Below, piece after piece: positions 1 through 9,047 of a stretch of DNA of 64,000 nt; the first letter of the stretch is position 1; each line of letters opens with the position of its first letter. Source of the DNA: Rubinisphaera italica (lineage in GTDB: Bacteria > Planctomycetota > Planctomycetia > Planctomycetales > Planctomycetaceae); contig NZ_SJPG01000001.1 in NCBI RefSeq assembly GCF_007859715.1, positions 682,001-746,000 on the forward strand, given 5' to 3'. A model generated the notes under the pieces. It saw nothing but the letters and a program-made list of their open reading frames with translations, was not told the origin of the DNA and did not search any database. The translations under genes were made by a program, and so were the position numbers.

Positions 1-177
1 GCCGGAATTGCAGGCATTACCCTGGCCGTAACTGCTTAGCCCGGGAGAGTTTTCGATACAAATCCCGCTGACCGGCTCGACTTCGAGATCCGCAGAGTAG
101 CTTTCGAGTGGTGATCCAAAACCTGCAAAGCCAGCAGCGAATAATGAAAGCAGTGATGATTTGACGAGTCGCCGCAT
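1..177 (-). CDS. Secreted protein, N-terminal fragment
   Basis: The frame is open from an ATG at 177 to the window edge, so only the first 59 residues are present. They begin MRRLVKSSLLSLFAAGFAG, a basic n-region followed by a hydrophobic core typical of a Sec signal peptide. The mature start is polar and contains two cysteines. A GGAG ribosome binding site lies about 7 bases upstream of the ATG on the minus strand, which supports this start. The family cannot be named from this fragment. Two longer overlapping frames on the same strand lack these properties. Confidence 0.6.
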   Translation of the reverse strand, partial: MRRLVKSSLLSLFAAGFAGFGSPLESYSADLEVEPVSGICIENSPGLSSYGQGNACNSG

Positions 178-990
178 GAGCGGGCTCCTTCCCTGGATTT
201 GATGTCAAAACGGGTCATCCCCAACCCGCGATACTCTCAAAACGCATTTTCAGCGTCCTGTTATCCTTTCTATTTCGGTTAAATCCGAGCAGCATTCACT
301 GAGAAGATTGTGAATCACAACGTCAGAAAGCAATCTCAAATGTCAAAACAGTCATAAATTCCTTGAATGCTCTATCTTATCAGAGATGACTTACGAGCTA
401 TGCATGTGCTTGAAATCAAAGCGAACAATCAAAATTAATAAAGAACCACGGATAAGCCCAGCACGGTTGGATTGATCTGCTCGCCGGAACCAAAATGATT
501 GTCTTTCAAAGTACGCGCAAGCCTCAAAACTATGAATCTTTAGTAGCACGGATGGACACAAATATTTTTATCCGTGAAAATCCGTGTTCATCCATGGTTC
601 AAAGCTGCACTCTTATCGTTCCGATGAAACAAAATAAAAATCTGCAATGTACAAATTATGATCATCGCGCCAGAATCGATTGTGATAATGAGAACCTCAA
701 CAGCATTGACTATATTTCCTCATTACGGAAATGTTATGATCGGTCTTGCAATAAATGACTGAAATCTGATTGAATCCCAACTGTATCGAAAGTGGAGTCT
801 GATTGGTTGGATGGCTGAGAGTGGATTGTGAAATGAGGGAATCTCATTAGAATTTAAGGCCGTCTGGAGAAAATTTCCTCCTGCAGTCCAATCAGATATT
901 ACAGAATTGTTTCGTAGGCACTGACTCGACTAGACTTTTATGTCTGGTTGAATCCTTTATAAATCGCACAAAGATAAACGACAGAACAAC
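178..990. other. Long intergenic region upstream of aceE
   Basis: This is 813 bases without a convincing gene. It holds a hairpin repeat at 547-597. An open frame of 87 codons at 495-758 runs through that repeat and looks accidental. The rest is AT-rich. No clear ribosome binding site precedes aceE; a TATAAA-like stretch near 957 is the only promoter-like string seen, and it is weak. Confidence 0.6.
547..597. repeat. Hairpin repeat, CACGGATGGACAC family
   Basis: The left arm CACGGATGGACAC (547-559) is imperfectly complementary to GTGTTCATCCATGG (584-597). The loop carries two further ATCCGTG copies. The wording resembles an intergenic repeat seen in several bacterial genomes (recollection, not searched). 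No second full copy was found in this window. Confidence 0.5.
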
Positions 991-3684
991 ATGACAACAG
1001 ATTTAACCGATGGCGTCGTGGCGGGAATTGATCCTGTCGAACTCGAAGAATGGTACCAGTCTTTAGAGGACGTGATTCACCGTTACGGTCCGGAACGGGT
1101 GACTCAATTGCTCGTCAACCTGCGTGAGCGGGCTTACTTGCGGGGCGTGATGATTCCGTTCTCCGCCACAACTCCGTACATCAATACGATCGATCTAGAT
1201 GATCAACCTGCTTATCCGGGCAATCTGGAAATTGAACGTCGCATCAAAAGTATTGTTCGCTGGAATGCGTTGGCGATGGTGCATGGAGCGAACAAAAAAT
1301 TTGCAGGGCTCGGCGGCCACATTTCAACATTTGCCTCTTCAGCAACCCTCTACGAAGTGGCACAAAATCACTTCTTCCGCGGACGAACCGACAAACAACT
1401 CGGTGACATGGTTTACTTCCAGGGACATGCTTCTCCCGGAATGTATGCTCGCGCTTTTGTCGAAGGTCGGCTCGATGAATCGCATCTGGAGCGATTCCGC
1501 CGAGAAATTCCCCGTGGTGAAGGACTGTGTTCCTATCCGCATCCCTGGCTGATGCCCAACTTCTGGCAATTCCCAACCGTCTCCATGGGACTGGGACCAA
1601 TCACGGCGATTTATCACGCACGCTTCCTCAAATACCTCGAACATCGCGGTTTGCTCGATACCAGTGAATGTCGCGTCTGGGCTTTCCTGGGAGATGGCGA
1701 ATGCGATGAGCCGGAATCTCTGGGGGCACTCACACTCGCTTCCCGCGAGAAGCTCGACAACCTGACCTTCGTCATCAACTGCAACCTGCAACGACTTGAT
1801 GGTCCGGTTCGCGGCAACGGCAAGATCATTCAGGAACTCGAAGGAGCATTCCGCGGTGCTGGCTGGAATGCACTCAAAGTTATCTGGGGTGGAGACTGGG
1901 ATCCAATTCTCGCCAAAGATGTCGATGGGCGGCTCGTCAAACGGATGGGCGAAATCATTGATGGACAGTATCAGAAATACAGCGTCGAAAAAGGCGATTA
2001 CATCCGCGATCACTTCTTCGGGGCTGATCCGGAACTGCTCGATATGGTTGATCATCTTTCCGATGAACAACTGCAGAAGTTGCGACGTGGCGGACACGAT
2101 CCGTCCAAAGTCTATGCCGCGTATAAAGCAGCTGTCGATCACGTCGGCGCTCCAACGGTTATCCTCGCCAAAACGATTAAAGGTTATGGGCTGGGAGAAT
2201 CGGGCGAGGGTCGTAACAACACGCACAACGAGAAGAAGATCAACGAAAAAGAACTGATCAACTTCCGTACCCGCTTTGGCATCCCACTCAACGACGAAGA
2301 AGTTCTCAAGACGCCATTCTATCGATTTGAAGAGGGAAGCGAAGAGCAGGAATATCTCAAAAAACGACGTGAAGAACTCGGAGGATATGTTCCTTCCCGC
2401 CAGCCAACAGAAGACAAATTGAATGTTCCAGATTTGGATGCGTTCTCTAAATTACTGGAAGGAAGTGATGGCAAAGATGCTTCGACGACAATGGTTGTTG
2501 GGCAAATGATTAGCATGTTGCTCAAGGATAAAGAAGTCGGCAAGCGAATCGTGCCAATTATACCCGATGAAGCCCGTACTTTTGGAATGGAAGGACTCTT
2601 CAAGCAATGTGGCATCTATTCCAGCAAAGGGCAGTTATACGAGCCGGTCGACCGTGCACAGGTCATGTACTACAAAGAAGCAGAAGATGGGCAATTGCTT
2701 GAAGAAGGAATTAACGAAGCCGGAGCGATGTCCTCATTTGTGGCTGCAGGGACTGCCTACGCAAATCTCGGCTTACATATGATTCCCTTCTATATTTTCT
2801 ATAGCATGTTTGGCTTCCAGCGCGTTGGCGATCTCATCTGGCTGGCAGGTGATGCTCGTACGAAAGGTTTCCTTGTCGGGGGAACTTCCGGACGCACAAC
2901 ATTAAATGGTGAAGGTCTACAGCACGAGGATGGTCATTCTCAACTGGTCGCGACCACTGTGCCGAATCTCGTCGCCTACGATCCTGCCTACTCTTACGAA
3001 TTGGCTGTGATCATTCAGAATGGTATGCAGCGAATGTATGCCGATGGTGAAGACATCTTTTATTATATCAGTGTCTACAATGGCACCTGGGTAATGCCAG
3101 CCATGCCCGAAGAAGAGGGTGTGACAGAAGGCATTCTCAAAGGGATGTACAAACTCAGCTCGAACGAAGTTGAGAAGCCAGCAGCTGAAGTTCGTCCGCA
3201 GTTGTTTGGCTCCGGACCGATTCTTGAAGGTGTCCTCGATGCTCAGAAAATTCTGGCTGAGAAGTACAATGTCGCGACTGATGTCTGGTCTGTCACCAGT
3301 TACAGCGAACTTTGCCGGGATGCCCGAGCTGCACAGCGCTGGAATCGTTTGCATCCGGAATCAGAACCGAAGAAGTCGTATCTGGAAACAACACTCGAGG
3401 GAATTGAGGGGCCGTTCATCGCTTCCAGCGACAATGTGCGATTGGTTCACGATCAAATTCGAGATTGGATGCCGGGCACTTATCTCACCCTCGGCACCGA
3501 TGGCTTCGGTCGCAGCGATACCCGTGAAGCGTTGCGACACCACTTCGAAGTCGACGCCTCCTTCGTCACTTATGCCGCACTTGCCGGCCTCGTTCAAGAT
3601 GGACATCTCGACAAATCGATCCTGCCACAGGCCATCAAAGATTTAGGCATCGATCCCGACAAAGTCGATCCATTGTACGCGTAG
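991..3684 (+). CDS. aceE: Pyruvate dehydrogenase E1, homodimeric type
   Basis: 897 residues, the usual length of the homodimeric (E. coli type) E1 component, which decarboxylates pyruvate with thiamine diphosphate and acetylates the lipoyl group of E2. The thiamine diphosphate motif begins GDGECDEPES at about residue 234 and ends in INCNLQRLDGPV, as in E. coli AceE. No E2 (aceF) or E3 (lpd) gene lies in the window: the next gene is on the other strand, so the E1 gene stands alone here. The ATG at 991 has no evident Shine-Dalgarno sequence. A palindrome followed by a T-run 30 bases after the stop probably terminates the transcript. Confidence 0.95.
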   Translation: MTTDLTDGVVAGIDPVELEEWYQSLEDVIHRYGPERVTQLLVNLRERAYLRGVMIPFSATTPYINTIDLDDQPAYPGNLEIERRIKSIVRWNALAMVHGANKKFAGLGGHISTFASSATLYEVAQNHFFRGRTDKQLGDMVYFQGHASPGMYARAFVEGRLDESHLERFRREIPRGEGLCSYPHPWLMPNFWQFPTVSMGLGPITAIYHARFLKYLEHRGLLDTSECRVWAFLGDGECDEPESLGALTLASREKLDNLTFVINCNLQRLDGPVRGNGKIIQELEGAFRGAGWNALKVIWGGDWDPILAKDVDGRLVKRMGEIIDGQYQKYSVEKGDYIRDHFFGADPELLDMVDHLSDEQLQKLRRGGHDPSKVYAAYKAAVDHVGAPTVILAKTIKGYGLGESGEGRNNTHNEKKINEKELINFRTRFGIPLNDEEVLKTPFYRFEEGSEEQEYLKKRREELGGYVPSRQPTEDKLNVPDLDAFSKLLEGSDGKDASTTMVVGQMISMLLKDKEVGKRIVPIIPDEARTFGMEGLFKQCGIYSSKGQLYEPVDRAQVMYYKEAEDGQLLEEGINEAGAMSSFVAAGTAYANLGLHMIPFYIFYSMFGFQRVGDLIWLAGDARTKGFLVGGTSGRTTLNGEGLQHEDGHSQLVATTVPNLVAYDPAYSYELAVIIQNGMQRMYADGEDIFYYISVYNGTWVMPAMPEEEGVTEGILKGMYKLSSNEVEKPAAEVRPQLFGSGPILEGVLDAQKILAEKYNVATDVWSVTSYSELCRDARAAQRWNRLHPESEPKKSYLETTLEGIEGPFIASSDNVRLVHDQIRDWMPGTYLTLGTDGFGRSDTREALRHHFEVDASFVTYAALAGLVQDGHLDKSILPQAIKDLGIDPDKVDPLYA

Positions 3685-3715
3685 TTCCTTACCGAATAAC
3701 GAATCCCTCAAGTAG

Positions 3716-3742
3716 GACAGGCTTCCAGCCTGTCTTATTTTT
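3716..3742 (+). terminator. Palindrome plus T-run after aceE
   Basis: GACAGGCT, a TCC loop and AGCCTGTC (3716-3734) are followed by TTATTTTTTT, a good intrinsic terminator for aceE. The stem wording is the same as in the larger inverted repeat at 44538-44629, so this is a member of a dispersed repeat family used as a terminator. Confidence 0.7.
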
Positions 3743-3925
3743 TTGGAGCAGAAGTCTGTTCCGGGTTTCCGAATCGAAACGGATCCCGGTACGGTCCTCG
3801 CACCCGATGTTGCTTTTTTTCTCAATGAGAGATTCTCCAATCCCTTGCCGGCAGGCTTTTTTCCGGTATCACCCGACCTGATTGTGGAATTGCTGCCGAT
3901 TTTTATCGAATAAATCAATGCAAAA

Positions 3926-3957
3926 AAGCCCTTTGCTGTACTATCAGCAAAGGGCTT
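3926..3957 (-). terminator. Intrinsic terminator of the 3989-4474 lipoprotein gene
   Basis: A perfect 13-bp stem (AAGCCCTTTGCTG and its complement) with a six-base loop. On the minus strand it is followed by a T-run. It lies just after the stop codon of the minus-strand lipoprotein gene. Confidence 0.8.
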
Positions 3958-3988
3958 CGTAATGGTCACGATCTTAGTCTTGACCGAA

Positions 3989-4474
3989 TCATTCGGAAGT
4001 CAGTTCAAAGTTGATGGTATTAGGACCAGATTTCACCGTTTCCGTCAAAGTAGATTCTGAATTGTATTTAGCGGGAATCACTGCTGCAGCTGCATATTTC
4101 TGTCGTTCCTGAGGTGAAAGTTTGTCAGGATCAACGCCTTCTGGAAATGATGGCGTGGCACCTTCACCAACAATAATAGTGACTTTGTGTTCGCCGGGAA
4201 TTGCTCCCATATTCTCACCGGTGTAGTGCAATTCGTATGCACCACTGGAGTCGGTCGTTCCTGAGGATGTGTTTCCACTATCTGTGTCGACAGGCGTAAA
4301 CGTCACTTGTGCATCTGCAAGTGGATTACCGTTGAGCGTGACCTTTCCGCTCACCTGACCTAAATCAGGCAAGTCATTTGGCCCACCTCCGCAGCCAGAG
4401 GCCCAGCAAAAAGTTGCAAGTAACAAAGCAGAAAAGGGAAGTTTACTGAGGACCATCATTGTGTAAGTATCCAT
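3989..4474 (-). CDS. Carboxypeptidase regulatory-like lipoprotein
   Basis: 161 residues. A hydrophobic leader ends in a lipobox (ASGC) followed by GGGPND, so it is probably a lipoprotein. The next part, VSGKVTLNGNPLADAQVTF, is the opening of a carboxypeptidase regulatory-like or transthyretin-like beta-sandwich, a fold common in small planctomycete lipoproteins. No catalytic residues are evident and the function is unknown. It lies downstream of a DUF1559 gene on the same strand (181-base gap); such pairs are common in planctomycetes (family knowledge). The start may instead be the ATG at 4459 (MMVLSKLPF), which gives a more typical leader. No clear ribosome binding site favours either. Confidence 0.75.
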   Translation of the reverse strand: MDTYTMMVLSKLPFSALLLATFCWASGCGGGPNDLPDLGQVSGKVTLNGNPLADAQVTFTPVDTDSGNTSSGTTDSSGAYELHYTGENMGAIPGEHKVTIIVGEGATPSFPEGVDPDKLSPQERQKYAAAAVIPAKYNSESTLTETVKSGPNTINFELTSE

Positions 4475-4655
4475 TGGCTAATGAGCAGGAGTTGTTAATA
4501 GTGAATTCGATAAGAACAAGATTCTCAAACAACCACAAGGAGATATTCCTCATGCATCGAGGAAGGCGAACACCGCAACGTACTAATGATAAATACAATG
4601 AATTACGTCGCGGTGTGCATTGCAAATGAAGTATGAGAATCTCAACAGCAGCGAA

Positions 4656-5693
4656 TTAAAATTCACCAACAACCTGATTGTCGTCAATAGCGACAAGCCG
4701 TTCAAAGGTACTGTCGACCACTTCCTTGTATCCTTCATCCCAGGGATTCAGAGATCCCTGCGTTCCACTGTCGATAATGAAGTGAATGTTTTCACTGAGG
4801 AATCTTACAGAACCATCAGCCAGACAGAACTGAGCTCCACCAGCGTGATGGCTGCTGAAACTGAGAGGGCGGGACACGCCCGGATTCACGCGATTGATTT
4901 CATATCGAGCACAACCTGTTACAGCTCCCATTCCCTGTCGTCCATTAGAATTATGGCCTGTATTGCCGTTGGTACCAAAGATCAAACCCGCATAATGAGA
5001 GTCTCCCCCCAGCTTCCAGGCTCGTTCACCAACAGCCAGCGTATTGGACGTTCCGTCTGTAATGTCAGCCATTGTTCGATAAAAAGTTGTATTACTGGCG
5101 CCATTGTGCGCCCAGGGAAATAATCCGTTAGGATTTCTTCGATCGACTGTCCCCGAGTTAATCACAGCCACATAATTCGCTGTTGCTGTCGATTCACATT
5201 GGTTGGCGTCTGTGCAGTTGGTGCTTCCACTGACTCCCTTGGGAACTTTGCGGAAAGTATTGAGTTTGGGGCCACCCGCATCTGACGGACAGCGGAATGT
5301 TGCAATCGGCTGTTGCATCAATGCCAGTTTTGTACTGTTGGCGACTGCATTTTCAAATCGGGTTTCTCCAACGGCCAGACTGTCATAAAGAGGCCCCTGT
5401 TCGATGAAGGGAAGGATCATTGAGCCCCATGCCCATTCGCCATTCACGCCTTCAGTTCCTGCGGGATTGTAGTAGGAGCAGGATGGAAATACGCGATGGG
5501 TATCGTGATAATTGTGCAAAGCCAATCCCATCTGCTTGAGGTTGTTCTTGCAACTACTTCGTCGAGCTGCTTCGCGAGCTTGCTGGACAGCTGGAAGTAA
5601 TAGTGCCACAAGTATTGCGATGATCGCGATGACAACCAACAATTCAATTAACGTGAAAGCTTGACGTTTCGGGATTTGCAGTAAAGTTTTCAT
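4656..5693 (-). CDS. DUF1559 prepilin-like secreted protein
   Basis: 346 residues from the ATG at 5693, which has an AAGGA site 6 bases upstream; an earlier in-frame start at 5744 lacks one. The N-terminus carries a type IV prepilin-type signal, [20 protein letters not shown], followed by the standard DUF1559 helix [20 protein letters not shown]. The C-terminal half has the usual [17 protein letters not shown] segment. The residue before the cleavage point is Ala, not the normal Gly. The family is hugely expanded in planctomycetes; a pseudopilin-like surface role is plausible but unproven. It pairs with the lipoprotein gene at 3989. Confidence 0.88.
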   Translation of the reverse strand: MKTLLQIPKRQAFTLIELLVVIAIIAILVALLLPAVQQAREAARRSSCKNNLKQMGLALHNYHDTHRVFPSCSYYNPAGTEGVNGEWAWGSMILPFIEQGPLYDSLAVGETRFENAVANSTKLALMQQPIATFRCPSDAGGPKLNTFRKVPKGVSGSTNCTDANQCESTATANYVAVINSGTVDRRNPNGLFPWAHNGASNTTFYRTMADITDGTSNTLAVGERAWKLGGDSHYAGLIFGTNGNTGHNSNGRQGMGAVTGCARYEINRVNPGVSRPLSFSSHHAGGAQFCLADGSVRFLSENIHFIIDSGTQGSLNPWDEGYKEVVDSTFERLVAIDDNQVVGEF

Positions 5694-5821
5694 GCAATGT
5701 TCCTTGGGAAGGGTAAGGAGAGGTAAGTATGCACATATGAGCAATTTGGTAATATGTTAAGGTTGAGTGAAGTTTGTTTCAATGCTTTGATGATGGGAAA
5801 TCAAGAAGTAATCAGAATCTT

Positions 5822-6592
5822 TCAGCCAGCAATCATCCATCGTTTCAGGGCTGTTTTCGCGAAAAGCGTCACGCTCCCGAAGAGAATAATACCCTGCAGG
5901 GTGGAAATCAGGATCGCTGCGATCAGGATATCAATTCGAAACTGCCCCTGAGCTGTGAACATGTAATAACCCAGTCCATAACGGCCAGCCTCATGACCAG
6001 CAAAAAATTCCCCGACAATTGCTCCTACAATCGCCAAGCCTGAGGCGGTCTGCATGCCACTGATGATTTGAGGAATTGCAGAGGGAAGCTTCAATTTCCA
6101 GAGTTTCTGCCAACGGGACGCTCCGTAAAGCTGAAACAATTCCTGCAGATCCTCCCGGCTCTCGAGTAACCCATTGGTTGCAGAGGTAATGACCGGAAAC
6201 AGGCTGATGATAAATGTGATGACAATCACACTGATCACCCCATAGCCGAGCCATGTGATGATCAGTGGGGAAATTGCCACAATGGGAACCGTATGCAGAA
6301 AAATCGCATAGGGATAACAGCTGATTCGCAGCCAGCGAAATTCTGCAAAGAAGACCGCGACAGTCAATCCGACGAAAATGCTTGCCAGGAAACCGGTTAC
6401 AGCGGAAAGAAATGTAATTCCAGCTGCTGAGGACAAATCTTCAGATCGATCAAACAGGACTTGGAAAACTGCCCAGGGAGTCGGCAGTAAATAGGGACCA
6501 ATTCCACCAATTCGAATCAGGAGTTCCCACAAAGCTATGAAAATAAGCAGAAATAACAGAGGGGGCAGCATTGATTTCAAATAACTCAACAT
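5822..6592 (-). CDS. Orphan ABC transporter permease, NitT/TauT/SsuC type
   Basis: 256 residues from the ATG at 6592 (an in-frame GTG at 6601 is also possible). About six membrane spans. The cytoplasmic coupling loop is visible as LYGASRWQKLWKLKLPSAIP, the EAA-type motif of binding-protein-dependent permeases. Sequence style matches the nitrate/sulfonate/taurine or pyrimidine-precursor importers, but the substrate cannot be told. No ATPase or binding protein gene lies nearby, so its partners must be elsewhere or it is a relic. It sits between two DUF1559 genes that point away from it. Confidence 0.82.
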   Translation of the reverse strand: MLSYLKSMLPPLLFLLIFIALWELLIRIGGIGPYLLPTPWAVFQVLFDRSEDLSSAAGITFLSAVTGFLASIFVGLTVAVFFAEFRWLRISCYPYAIFLHTVPIVAISPLIITWLGYGVISVIVITFIISLFPVITSATNGLLESREDLQELFQLYGASRWQKLWKLKLPSAIPQIISGMQTASGLAIVGAIVGEFFAGHEAGRYGLGYYMFTAQGQFRIDILIAAILISTLQGIILFGSVTLFAKTALKRWMIAG

Positions 6593-6891
6593 TTTGTACA
6601 CTAGTTTCGTGGGTATCGTTGATACTTATTTTTGAAAGGAATGAGTAAACAAATTGTTTTACATTTAAAGGACATCTGGTAATCCCAGTAGGCCAACTCG
6701 TATGGGGCTCAAATGCAGGATTTTGAAAATGAATCTGTGGCATCTATTATGATAGAAGGTTACTGATGACTAATGTTCGGTATCTCAAAAAATTATCATA
6801 CTTTCTTTCTTGAATTGTTTTACCTGGACCTTTTATAATTCGGAAAAGCTAAGCTGATTGTTCATATCAAAATGTTTTTATAGGATTAGAG

Positions 6892-7842
6892 ATGAAGAAG
6901 CGTCAAGGTTTCACCTTAATAGAACTTTTAGTGGTCATTGCAATCATTGCAATACTTGTGGCACTATTACTTCCAGCGGTCCAGCAAGCTCGCGAAGCGG
7001 CTCGTCGTAGTTCCTGCAAAAATAACCTGAAACAGATCGGCTTGGCACTGCATAATTACCATGATGTACATACGATTTTTCCTCCTGGGGGTTTAGGTAC
7101 TCATGGGCCAAGTGGCTGGGTTCACCTGCTTCCTTTTGTTGAGCAAGGAAGTTTGTATGACAATTTGTCATTTGAAGGCCCAGGTGCATTGTTCTGGTTC
7201 GGTGGAGGGGCGACTGCAAATTATACCCCATTAAATGGTGCAAAGGTTTCTGTTTATCAGTGCCCTTCCAGTCCATTGCCAGAAACAGTTTCCGTTACAG
7301 ACGCGACTGCCATGACCACGACCGTGTTGCAAATTTCCAACTACGTGCTCATCTCAGGAGCTTCTGGTCTTACTCAGGTTCAGGATGATTCTTCAACATT
7401 TGGCTCCATTACAGGCAAGGGAATCCGTTCAGAAGGTGGCTCATTCTCCCATGCGAGATCCTTCCGCATGCGTGATTTTACTGATGGTACTTCCAATGTC
7501 GCAATGGTTGGTGAGCAGTCTAACTATGGCAAAAACGGAAGCGGGGCAAAAACTGATGTGAGAAGTGCTCGAGCCAGTTCTGCCTGGATGGCTCCAAATG
7601 GAAGAACCGATGTGCGTTGTTACAACACAACAACATTGAGGTATCCAATCGGGACCGTCGATTCAACATTGGCAGGAATTGCCAATGATGCTTGTAACAA
7701 TCCAATTTTATCAGCACACAAAGGCGGCGCTCAGCTGGTGTTTGCGGACGGCAGTGTTCATTTTCTATCAGAAAATCTCGACTTTGATTTGACTCGTTTC
7801 CTCATGACACGAGACGATGGCAATGTGGTTGGAGAATACTAA
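6892..7842 (+). CDS. DUF1559 prepilin-like secreted protein
   Basis: 316 residues. The N-terminus [15 protein letters not shown] is a canonical type IV prepilin leader with Gly before FTLIE, followed by a hydrophobic helix and [20 protein letters not shown]. The first 60 or so residues are nearly identical to those of the DUF1559 protein at 4656-5693, while the rest diverges. The C-terminal part shows [19 protein letters not shown], the family's hallmark. It is followed by a lipoprotein gene, mirroring the pair on the other strand. Role: probably envelope or pseudopilin-like; unproven. Confidence 0.9.
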   Translation: MKKRQGFTLIELLVVIAIIAILVALLLPAVQQAREAARRSSCKNNLKQIGLALHNYHDVHTIFPPGGLGTHGPSGWVHLLPFVEQGSLYDNLSFEGPGALFWFGGGATANYTPLNGAKVSVYQCPSSPLPETVSVTDATAMTTTVLQISNYVLISGASGLTQVQDDSSTFGSITGKGIRSEGGSFSHARSFRMRDFTDGTSNVAMVGEQSNYGKNGSGAKTDVRSARASSAWMAPNGRTDVRCYNTTTLRYPIGTVDSTLAGIANDACNNPILSAHKGGAQLVFADGSVHFLSENLDFDLTRFLMTRDDGNVVGEY

Positions 7843-7990
7843 GACTCTTCTTGCCTGAGCTAAACTTCAGTTGGTTGAAAATAGTGGCTTCAACGACAAG
7901 CCTTATATCCACTGGTGAGCATTTGCAGGTTCGAGGAAGAATCTGAACGCAAAAGCTTTATCTGTGGTTTGAAAGTAATTCGGCTGATTC

Positions 7991-8040
7991 TGAGACATTG
8001 GTGTCCGCATTTATATCGGGTCAGCAATGTCTCATTTTTA
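7991..8040 (+). terminator. Intrinsic terminator between DUF1559 and lipoprotein genes
   Basis: The 10-bp stem TGAGACATTG (7991-8000) with CAATGTCTCA (8025-8034) is followed by TTTTTATTTCTT. It should end or attenuate the DUF1559 transcript before the lipoprotein gene at 8073. Confidence 0.65.
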
Positions 8041-8072
8041 TTTCTTGTCCTTCTTTTTAACTGAATTTATTT

Positions 8073-8516
8073 ATGGTGTCATTAAAAAATATCTATCTTG
8101 CAACTGTCTTCAATCTGTGTCTCTTCACATTTATCGGTTGCAATTCTGGGGACTCTGATCGCGGCCCAACGGGTGTGCTGGTTGGTACAGTGACTTTTGA
8201 AGGCGAGCCGGTGACCGAGGGGGTCATACAATTGACTCATGTAACCAAGGGGATTGGAGGAACAGGAACAATTGGTCCTGATGGAACCTATAAAGTCGAC
8301 TCCGCACAAGGGGGATTGCCTTTGGGGGAGTACCAGATCACTGTCATACCTCCCATGGTCGAAGTTGATTCCGGTCCTAATTCACCTAAGACCGAGAGTC
8401 CAAAGCAAATGCCCAACATTCCCCCAAAATATAGATCGCCAAGCACAAGTGGATTGAAATTTGATATCCAAAAGGGTGAAAATACACTGGATATCAAAAT
8501 GGAAAACAAGAAATAG
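8073..8516 (+). CDS. Small carboxypeptidase regulatory-like lipoprotein
   Basis: 147 residues. The leader ends in FIGC, a lipobox, followed by NSGDSDRGPTG. The body, GVLVGTVTFEGEPVTEGVIQ, is again the opening of a transthyretin-like or carboxypeptidase regulatory-like domain, with a C-terminal beta strand (GENTLDIKMENKK). It is related in architecture to the lipoprotein at 3989-4474. No Shine-Dalgarno sequence is visible. Function unknown. Confidence 0.72.
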   Translation: MVSLKNIYLATVFNLCLFTFIGCNSGDSDRGPTGVLVGTVTFEGEPVTEGVIQLTHVTKGIGGTGTIGPDGTYKVDSAQGGLPLGEYQITVIPPMVEVDSGPNSPKTESPKQMPNIPPKYRSPSTSGLKFDIQKGENTLDIKMENKK

Positions 8517-8571
8517 TGCTGTTGAACTCGTGTTTACTCGAAATACAGGTTCTGCTTGCGGTTCATGTTAG

Positions 8572-8676
8572 TAGAGCATATTCAAAAATCACCTGCAGCG
8601 TTCAGCAGGAGCAAACACATCGTTTTTAGGACATTTGATGTCCATGCGACTGCAGTTACCATTTGAAAATGATCTA
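8572..8676. repeat. 105-bp imperfect inverted repeat, copy 1
   Basis: A second copy lies at 47446-47548. Both start TAGAGCAT, contain GCAGGAGCAAAC and CATTTGATGTCCATGCGACTG, and end in CATTTGAAAATG. The two ends are imperfect inverted repeats of each other. There is no coding capacity. Confidence 0.7.
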
Positions 8677-8753
8677 ATCAAGAATCATCATGAAACAGGT
8701 CGTATAGAGCCAGGAGATAATTCCAGATTTGCGGGATGAGTTACCGATTTATT

Positions 8754-8825
8754 GGCACAGAGAGGATAGAGGACTCAGAGTTTTTATTGGAGGAGTTACA
8801 TGAATATTCTCTGAGAACTCTGTGC
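8754..8825. repeat. Imperfect inverted repeat
   Basis: GGCACAGAG with CTCAGAG on the left and CTCTGAGAACTCTGTGC on the right could form a long interrupted hairpin. It lies in a 530-base gap (8517-9047) that otherwise holds the repeat at 8572-8676 and no gene. Confidence 0.45.
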
Positions 8826-9047
8826 TGCTAACGATTCAAAGTTGTGTGGCTTACGCAGGTTTTGAAAACCACCATTTGGATTCCGGCGAGTTGCCAAGAG
8901 CAACCTGATCAACTCAATTTCCATACCTGTCGATCTCTTGTTACGCTTGCCGTCTTGGCGATTGATTAGTCATTGATTTAAACAAGTTGAGGCGAGATAC
9001 TCACTGGGTTCATCAGTGGCTCTTTACTGACAGTGTGAACGACAGTC

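Noticed and set aside
495..758. 87-codon open frame upstream of aceE
   Set aside because: It runs through a palindromic repeat, has no ribosome binding site, and its translation shows no domain or leader.
1339..2226. 295-codon antisense frame inside aceE
   Set aside because: It lies wholly opposite a well-supported gene and its translation has no recognisable family features.
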